Part shown: positions 57,607 through 64,000 of the stretch, piece after piece
How the letters are laid out: every line of letters begins with the position of its first letter
Position numbering within the stretch: the stretch's first letter is position 1
Assembly: GCF_033115175.1 (NCBI RefSeq)
Contig: NC_084850.1
Span: 13,981,218 to 14,045,217 of the forward strand
DNA length: 64,000 bases
Origin: Lepus europaeus
Lineage: Eukaryota > Chordata > Mammalia > Lagomorpha > Leporidae
Direction of reading: 5' to 3'
Made by a program: the position numbers and the translations under genes
The notes under the pieces: generated by a model
Databases searched by the model: none
What the model saw: the letters and a program-made list of their open reading frames with translations, nothing else
Told to the model about the DNA's origin: nothing

Positions 57607-58370
57607 TTTTATTTTTTATTTTAAGGAGATAAGATTTATTAATACTTAAAATCTCATGGTCAAAACAAATGCATGATAATTACAACACAATTCTCATCAA
57701 TTTTCATGTTAGTGTAATATTAATACCAAGAGAAGAGACGCTATGTAGTTCATAGATATAATTCTAAGAATATAATGATTCTTTCTTTCTTTTCCTTTTT
57801 TTTTCTTCCTTCCTTCCTTCCTTTTTTTTTAGATAACATATTTCTAATTTACATTATAGTCACAGGCTAAATGCTCCACTAAATAAAGAGTTCAACAAGT
57901 AAAAAGTAAAAATACTGTAGTTCAGCAAGAATATATGCAAAGGTTATAAATAACAGCCAAATAGAAAGATGTGTACAGACTTTTAGAATTACAGCAGCGT
58001 TTACTTTTAGCCATTTATTTGACAAAGTTAAAAAACAACGTTTGACAAACTTTATTTGTACCAAACTGATACACAAAGACATTTCTTTCTCTTTTTTGTT
58101 TTTTTTTTTTTCATGATTTCTTCTTCTTTTTCAATCTTAGTTCCAACATGTAAGGGAGAATATGCAATATTTATTTGTGTCCAGATTACTTCACTCAACA
58201 TAATATCCTCCAATTGCACCCATTTTGATGCAAATGGTAGAATTTCATTGTTTTTTATAGCTGAATAATTTTCCATTGCATGTACATATACCACATTTTC
58301 TTTATCCACTCATCTGATGAAAGACACCTTGCTTGATTCCATATTTTGCCTATTATGAACAGTGCTGCTA
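57607..58370 (-). mobile_element. LINE-1 3' end inserted in L1M, antisense
   Basis: 3'UTR part with a (TTCC)n tract (57781-57830) and CCACTAAATAAAGAGTTCAAC. ORF2 C-terminal sequence follows (CATTTTGATGCAAATGG, TAGCTGAATAATTTTCCATTG, TATTATGAACAGTGCTGC). The same 3'UTR type is seen at 8128. Confidence 0.75.
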
Positions 58371-58424
58371 TAAGTTTAATAGTTTTACGTTTATATCTAT
58401 GATCTATAAATTTTGAGTTAATTC
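58371..58424 (-). mobile_element. Ancient L1M ORF2 fragment, part 2
   Basis: TCTATGATCTATAAATTTTG continues the L1M of 57331-57600 and includes the left target duplication of the next CSINE. Confidence 0.6.
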
Positions 58425-58466
58425 CTTTTATAATCTTATTTATTTATGTAATCTGAATGGCAGACA

Positions 58467-58528
<62 letters not shown>

Positions 58529-58800
58529 TTCCATACACTGATTCACTCACCAAATGACTGAAACAGCCAGAGCTGGGCCAAGCACAAGCCCAAGCCAGGA
58601 GTCTGGAATTCAATCTAGGCTTCCCACAGGGGAAAAAGACACAAGTACTTGAGATATCACCTACTGCTTCTCACGGTATATGTTAGGAGGATCCTAGAAT
58701 CAAAAGCAGAGCCAGAACTTGAACCAGACACTCTGATATGGTATGCTGCTATGCAGGCATCCCAACCAGTATACTAATCACTACACTAAAGGTCTGTCCC
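58425..58800 (-). mobile_element. Old CSINE with (CA)n(GA)n
   Basis: Antisense C-repeat, diverged, with CA then GA repeats at 58464-58523. Flanks ATTTTGAGTTAATTC (58410-58424) and ATTTTGGGTTAATTC (58801-58815) match at 14 of 15 bases and are L1M sequence. Confidence 0.88.
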
Positions 58801-59100
58801 ATTTTGGGTTAATTCTGTGTACTATGTGAAGTTTAAGTCAAGATTCATTTTTGTAACCTATGATTGTCCAATTATCACAATGCCATTTGTTGAAAAAAAG
58901 TGACCCTTTTCCTTCCAACTGTCTTTTCACCTTTGCTGGCTGTCAGTGGTACTTGTGTAGTTGTATTGGTAAGCTCCGTGTTCTACTCTATCAATTCCAC
59001 AATGGTTTAATACTGCTTACAGTAGACGTATACATGATCTTAAAATCATTTATTGTAATGTTTCTAACTGTTTTTCTTACTTCGCTATGGTTCATATATG
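58801..59100 (-). mobile_element. Ancient L1M ORF2 fragment, part 3
   Basis: GGTTAATTCTGTGTACTATG, CACAATGCCATTTGTTG and CTACTCTATCAATTCC follow the reverse of ORF2, in order after part 2. Confidence 0.65.
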
Positions 59101-59104
59101 ACTT

Positions 59105-59485
59105 GTAACTGCTCTCCCCCAAACTTTCATGGTTTGCTAATCGTAAAAGATTTATGTTAATGTTATTAAAAAGGTGGAAACTTAATCTAACTGTGGTGTT
59201 TAGAATTTGGACCATGGGGAATTGATTAGATTAGATTACATCACTGGAGTGGAGGCCCCATGATAGACCCCTGTGACTTTATAATAAGAAGCAAAGAAAA
59301 GACAAGGACATGCATGCTTCATGACTGTTGCCTTGTGGTGCCTTGGGACTCTGTCCACAAGAAACTCATCACAGAGTTGAGCCAGTGCCAAGGTAATGCC
59401 CTTGAATTTCAGTAACTTTGAGTTAAATAAACATTTTTTCCCTTACAAAGTTACCTGCTTCAGGTATTTTATTACAAAAAAATTA
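59105..59485 (+). mobile_element. MaLR-like LTR, first of two
   Basis: GGTGGAAACTTAATCTAACTG, GTGGTGTTTAGAATTTGGAC, an AATAAACATTTTTTCCC signal region and CAGGTATTTTATTAC near the end agree with a MaLR LTR in sense. Confidence 0.55.
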
Positions 59486-59489
59486 TATG

Positions 59490-59845
59490 CAGTGACAGTA
59501 TTAAGAAGTGACACCTTCCGGGAAGTGATTAAATCAAGGGCAGTCCACCTTCATGAATGAGATTCATTCTCATAAAAGTAGATGAGGGAGAGACGTAGGC
59601 CCCCTCTTTGTCCTTTGATCCCTTTCACCATGTCAGTACACCGTGTTTACTGCGTCCAGATACCATTTGGGGAACTGAGACTGGACCTTTACCAGTTAAT
59701 AGATGTGCTGTTATTGCTATTAATTGTGGTGCCTTGTTATTGGGCTTCCCAGTCTTGAGAACGGTCAGAAATAAAGTTTTGTCGTTTTTAAATTATCCCA
59801 TTCAAGTTGATATTTTATAGGAAGAGGAACATACTAAGACAACTT
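59490..59845 (+). mobile_element. MaLR-like LTR, second of two
   Basis: GGAAGTGATTAAATCAAGG, CTTCATGAATGAGATTCATTC, CTTTCACCATGTCA, AAATAAAGTTTTGTCG and the end GGAACATACTAAGACA suggest a second LTR in the same orientation. Confidence 0.6.
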
Positions 59846-59849
59846 TCAA

Positions 59850-60097
59850 CAAAATTATCATGGACAGTGAGAAGAAATATGGACAGTACTTAAGATAAAA
59901 TTAACCTAAAGAAAGAGGATGGAAAAGAACTTAAGCACTTAGTAAAATAATATAAATAATAACCAGTAACTGAGTACATATAAATAAATAATAGTTATAA
60001 TTTATTGAGCTCTTGAAAATTACCAATGTGCTTACTAAATCCCTATAATATTTAATGCAATGTAATTATTTTTGTTGCTGGTATCCTTGCATTTCAG
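59850..60097. other. No recognised feature
   Basis: TTTATTGAGCTCTTGAAAAT may be a MIR trace but is too short to call. Confidence 0.35.
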
Positions 60098-60216
60098 ATG
60101 GAGGCCTAGTTTGGCCCAGCCCCAGGTGTGGTAGTTATTTGGGAGAGTGAACCAGCAGATGGAAGATACCTATCTATTTCTTCCTCTCCTTATTTCTGTC
60201 TTTCAAAAAAATCAAG
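60098..60216 (+). mobile_element. CSINE 3' fragment
   Basis: TTTGGGAGAGTGAACCAGCAG, GATGGAAGATACC and TCTGTCTTTCAAAAAAATC match only the 3' third of the C-repeat. Confidence 0.75.
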
Positions 60217-60984
60217 ATGCTGGAAATACAGGTGGTAATACTTTGGAAAATGGTATTCAACAACTTTCATTCATCCTTTTTAATGGAAAACAAAGCACTC
60301 AAACAGATGGTATTTTTGTCAGTCATTTTCTACCAACGACATTGGGGAAATCATTTGTTCAGCAAGCATTAGCTACCAGTTCCCCCCTCTATTGTCTGAG
60401 TACACAGGTTCACAATATTGTATAAATGCAACCTTCCCACATTCACACACAGGTGACTTCAGAGACTGAGTAGACATACTTGACACAATTCTCCCCTACA
60501 AAGAAAGATCAAAAACCAAGAAACAAAACAGAATAATGATCTGCAATTTGGCTGGAGTATTTGGGGGAACAGCACTAGAGTGTGGTATGGATAACCAGAG
60601 AAACTGTGGGACACAGAGACTCTAGATGCCCTAATAAATAAAGGAATGAAGTACATGGCATTAGCTGTCCCACCACCCCAGTTCAAACCAATCTAAACCC
60701 AAGCAAGTCTTCTCACAAAGAGAAAAAGGCAAATAGAAGGGTCCTGATAATCTTCATATATACCACTGGACATCTGAAATTTTTGTTAATTGTAGTGTAC
60801 TCCAGTCCTCGTGGAACTCAAGCCCAGTGGGTCGATCTGTGGTAGAGTGTGCATTCTTAAGCTGCTCCAGAGTGGAAACTTTCACTCACACAGACTACTG
60901 TTGCATGGTGTAATTTTGAGACCAAATGTAACCATATCCTGCCCCAACTGCTGTGCACAATGCACCCTTTTGGGCCACTATAAT
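60217..60984. other. No recognised feature
   Basis: A 92-codon frame at 60147-60425 begins inside the SINE fragment and has no recognisable motif. Confidence 0.5.
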
Positions 60985-61415
60985 GGCTCTACCATTATGT
61001 CACAGAAAGACAAATATCACATGTTCTTACATGTGGAGGGTAAAAAAGAAGATCAGAAATTATAAGAGAGTGGAATAGTGATTACTAGAGCTTCATGGGG
61101 GGAGAGGAAGAGGAGATAGAGGGAAGTTGGATAACAGGTACTAAACACAGTTAAGTTGACCTAAATTCTGATGTTCTACAGCAGAGTAGGGTGGCTATAG
61201 TTTACAATAATTTCTTACATATTTTACAAGAGAGGACTTAAAAGGTCCGAACATAAAGAAATGATGATTAGATGGAAATTCTTATTATTTTTATTTATTT
61301 CACATTGTACTAGATGTATTGAAATAACACACTATATCCCATAGAGATGGACAATTACTGTGTGCTAGGTAAAATTTAAAAATAAATAAGTAGGCAAAAA
61401 TATTTTAGGGACTGT
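60985..61415 (+). mobile_element. Ancient L1 (L1M/L1MA-like) 3'UTR
   Basis: AAAGACAAATATCACATGTTC, ATGTGGAGGGTAAAAAAGAA, AGTAGGGTGGCTATAGTTTAC and CACTATATCCCATAGAGATG match the classic L1M 3'UTR, ending AAATTTAAAAATAAATAAG. Confidence 0.85.
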
Positions 61416-63027
61416 GATGTTCTTTCAACTCTTTACCATATAACAGTTATTTACAACTATCACAATCTGGGTTTTCCTGAAAAACTATAAAAGCTTCAAT
61501 TTACATATCTATGATGTACTGGTATGGAATGATTGAAAACAATAAAGTAAAACAGATAAAAAAATTTCAGAAATGATATAATTAAGCTGAAAGGAATAAA
61601 ATAAAATTTTCTGAAATTTAGTGGGAAAGTTGAAGCCCTGTCCAGTATGATGCATGTGGAAACACGTTCTACCACATTTCTTCTCAAATTCCCAAACAGA
61701 TCCATAACCTAAAAGTCAGCCTCAATGAAAGATTGAGGAAGACTCTATGGTTAAGACTATTATTTTGGGAAATAATAGTTGAAATGGTTACATAATTTGT
61801 CAGGTTGCTCACTATTATGTCTTTCACTGGAAATTGGATGAAATTATGAAAAATATAAAATATAGAATGTGGGGGCACTTATAGAGCATCAACTCAAGTT
61901 TGCACATCTTTTCCTGAGGAACTAATTTCCTCATAGAATTTTACTGACTCATCCTAGGGCACAAGAATGAATGAGCACAGTTGGGATTATAATCCTGGAA
62001 TCCACATCTTGAGGAAGACACAGTTTGAATTTGAGTTCCCGACCCAGTCTCTCACTACCTTCCTCTAGGCCATCAATATTCCTTTTCTGTTTACAAAGGC
62101 AGCAGTGTTGCATTGCATGTAGTCTAGTCCTTCTGAGCAATGTTTCATATTTCAGACTCTTATCACACTCCTTAGGGTTGCCACAGTTTTGGGTGAAAAA
62201 ATGAAGAAAGACAGAGATGAGAAGAGAGGGAAGGAAAAAGGGAGAGAGGAAAAAGGAATGGAGGGAGAGATAAAGGAAGATAAATATCTAATAATGGGAT
62301 TTCAGTCCTTTGAAAAATGCAGGGCAAGTAAGGGGACATTTGTATATCTCAAATCACAAAAAGTTTTACACACAAATTTTCTATTCCTGTGACATACGAC
62401 TCTGTGACTTATACAACTCTGAATAACGTATTTTTTTATGTTTTGCAACTCCAAAGGCAAAATTTAACATAAGCCCTGAGTTCAAACTCAAAAATTAGCT
62501 CACTAATGAACATTTGCAACAAAGCTATTTCATGTAACTTAATGACCCAGTGGCTCAGAAATCAAATCAATTGCTCAGTAACTTTCCTTTAAATAGATAA
62601 AAATCTATACTAGAAAAAGAAGACATAATAATCAAGAATATGAACCTCTATGAGAAACTAGAACAAACTCCCTCATAATTTAATAAAATACATAATCACT
62701 TTTCTGTCCCAGAAGTGCATCATTTAATTCCAACATAAAAATCAAACAACTACAACTACACAAGGAAAGTCAAGACTTCTCTCCTTTTCTACACTAAATA
62801 TAACTTACTGAGGAAGTGTTGCAGAATAAAAGTTAATCACATTTCTTACTGTAGAAATATTGTGTATTTGTATCACTACTTTTCAGAATACTAATTTCCT
62901 CACCCCTAAAATAAAATAAAATAAAATGTATTGTCATGAAATATTTTCTACCACATAAGTGAATAGAGCTCTTTCTAGTTATTACAATATTGCCACTTAA
63001 AGGTACTTCTTATAAATTAGTCATACC
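61416..63027. other. No gene; low-complexity tracts only
   Basis: A purine-rich stretch at 62202-62285 (AG-rich, giving a lysine/glutamate-rich open frame by composition) and an (AAAAT)n run at 62907-62928. Otherwise anonymous. Confidence 0.6.
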
Positions 63028-63823
63028 TATGTGTGCTACACCCACAGCTGTTGTGACACCTGCGTAGCAAAATGTTGTGGCGTTGGGGGTCTACGGCTGC
63101 AGGGTCGAGGTTAGAGCTCCGTGGAGTGGGGCCTCGGGCGGTTCCTGTGCAGCCAACGGCCGTAAAGACCCTCGGCTCACGCACGTAATAAGAAGTAGAA
63201 GACTTGATTGCTGCTGGTTAATAAAGCAATGTGTCCCAGCATTGATAATGATTTTATTATGCATAATTTACTTGCTTTATTTGTACTTAGTAGTTATGCC
63301 GCGTAGTGCGTCAGGACAAGTGCACCATGATTAGAAACAAGAGAATCAAATAGTGCCAATAAGCATTTCACAAGAATTAACAAAAAACACTTTAGACTTT
63401 GGCCCACCAGTCATTAGGGCTATTTACGAGGAGGCATTAAACACTGACAAAAAACAGCACACCCTAGACAAGATAAAACAAAGGGAGCTAATGTGTGAGT
63501 TTTAGGGAGCTGAGGTGTGATTTAGATTCCGGGTTATCAGAAGATTTAGGCAACATGGGGATGGGAAAGCTACATTCAATCTTACTTAGGTGATATATGG
63601 GACTTGGGCTAACAAGCACCACCATCTGATAACTCCCCTGTCCCCGGTTCTCATAAGAGGTTAACTAGTAACCTGACCTTTACCTTTCCTTAAAAGTAGG
63701 ACTGCGAACCATCACCACAATGTCTCCCTGTGTCCCTTGTAAAGTTAATCATGTAACCCCATTAACCTTAACAAGTTTTTGTAATCTTGAAATTTCTTTT
63801 GTCTTCAGCAATGTAGGCTTCCC

Positions 63824-63830
63824 TATATAA
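63824..63830 (+). promoter_or_regulatory. LTR TATA box
   Basis: TATATAA in CCCTATATAAACTCTGG, correctly spaced before the AATAAA signal and the U5 part of the LTR. Confidence 0.7.
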
Positions 63831-63847
63831 ACTCTGGTTTCCCCGCT

Positions 63848-63853
63848 AATAAA
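63848..63853 (+). terminator. LTR polyadenylation signal
   Basis: AATAAA, followed 24-42 bases later by a GT-rich stretch (63877-63895) suitable as the downstream processing element. Confidence 0.7.
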
Positions 63854-64000
63854 CTGCAGCAGCAGCATACTCATAGTGTGTGTGTCTGTCTGTCATTTCC
63901 CCGCCGATTCCTGATTCTCCTTAGAGCCTTCGCCCCTCGTTCTCCCTCGGTCTGTGACTCCGCGAGAGCCGGTCCGCGGCATATGTGGGCATTCTATGTT

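Larger units (their letters stand above)
63034..63981 (+). mobile_element. Solo LTR, betaretrovirus-like (ERVK-class)
   Basis: The 948-bp element begins TGCTACACCC and ends TCCGCGGCA. It is flanked by a perfect 6-bp duplication TATGTG at 63028-63033 and 63982-63987. A 6-bp duplication is typical of betaretroviral/ERVK integrases. TATATAA (63824-63830) and AATAAA (63848-63853) are only 24 bp apart, so the polyadenylation signal lies at or near the cap site, as in other betaretroviral LTRs with short R. No primer-binding site follows, so it is a solo LTR as far as the window shows. The exact viral relative is unknown. Confidence 0.75.

Noticed and set aside
62189..62392. 67-codon Lys/Glu-rich frame
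   Set aside because: It is the translation of a purine-rich low-complexity tract, with no other sign of coding.
63077..63334. 85-codon frame in the LTR U3 with a hydrophobic stretch, suggestive of a U3-encoded membrane protein
   Set aside because: The frame opens at GTG, not ATG, with a stop four codons upstream. Codon content changes abruptly from GC-rich to AT-rich. No similarity to a known U3 product was seen.
1..64000. Search for an undescribed functional gene system
   Set aside because: Nothing outside mobile elements and simple repeats shows conserved coding, RNA structure or operon-like organisation that could be defended from sequence alone.

Overview
This window is gene-poor mammalian intergenic (or deep intronic) DNA, most probably from a lagomorph. 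About 16 full or partial copies of the tRNA-derived C-repeat SINE (CSINE), the characteristic SINE of the rabbit genome, are present, together with LINE-1 copies whose purine-rich 3' tails occur in the same sequence. No host protein-coding exon, tRNA, rRNA or CRISPR array was recognised. All longer open frames belong to LINE-1, an endogenous retrovirus, SINEs or simple repeats.

Layout. 0-5 kb: a cluster of CSINEs, three of them nested inside one dyad-symmetric MITE-like element, plus an ancient MIR. 5-17 kb: CSINEs and 3'-end fragments of LINE-1 (5885-6540, 12471-12909, 14452-14587, 14776-15880), with older L1 and MIR pieces. 17-25 kb: a decayed L1/HAL1-like ORF1 region that appears to have been entered by an endogenous retrovirus on the minus strand. 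The 3' LTR (17775-18120), polypurine tract and a broken env transmembrane region remain. The env is split by a plus-strand L1 (about 18700-19497), and a second L1 with a 5' inversion (22488-24503) lies further along. 25-35 kb: more CSINEs, an old L1 carrying two other insertions including a MaLR LTR, and a CG-rich solo LTR (31168-31754). 35-42 kb: a near full-length minus-strand L1 (35146-42137, 6,992 bp) flanked by a 17-bp target duplication, with ORF1 nearly intact and ORF2 broken. It interrupts an ancient repeat that resumes on the far side. 42.6-48.5 kb: an older rearranged plus-strand L1 with two 5'UTR/ORF1-start units, an internal deletion into ORF2 and a tandem duplication in its 3'UTR. 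48.9-61.4 kb: a Tigger-like DNA transposon remnant, MaLR LTRs, MIRs and old L1 fragments nested in each other. 63034-63981: a solo LTR with TG...CA ends and a perfect 6-bp target duplication, as expected for a betaretrovirus-like (ERVK-class) element.

No previously undescribed functional system is evident. The most informative observations concern retrotransposon biology. L1 copies either carry or lack a duplicated ~200-bp 3'UTR module. Several L1 insertions end before the usual purine-rich 3' tail, at the A-rich boundary of that module. There is a clean twin-priming inversion, and several nested insertions can be ordered from their target-site duplications. Repeat family names and divergence ages are from memory of consensus sequences and were not computed.
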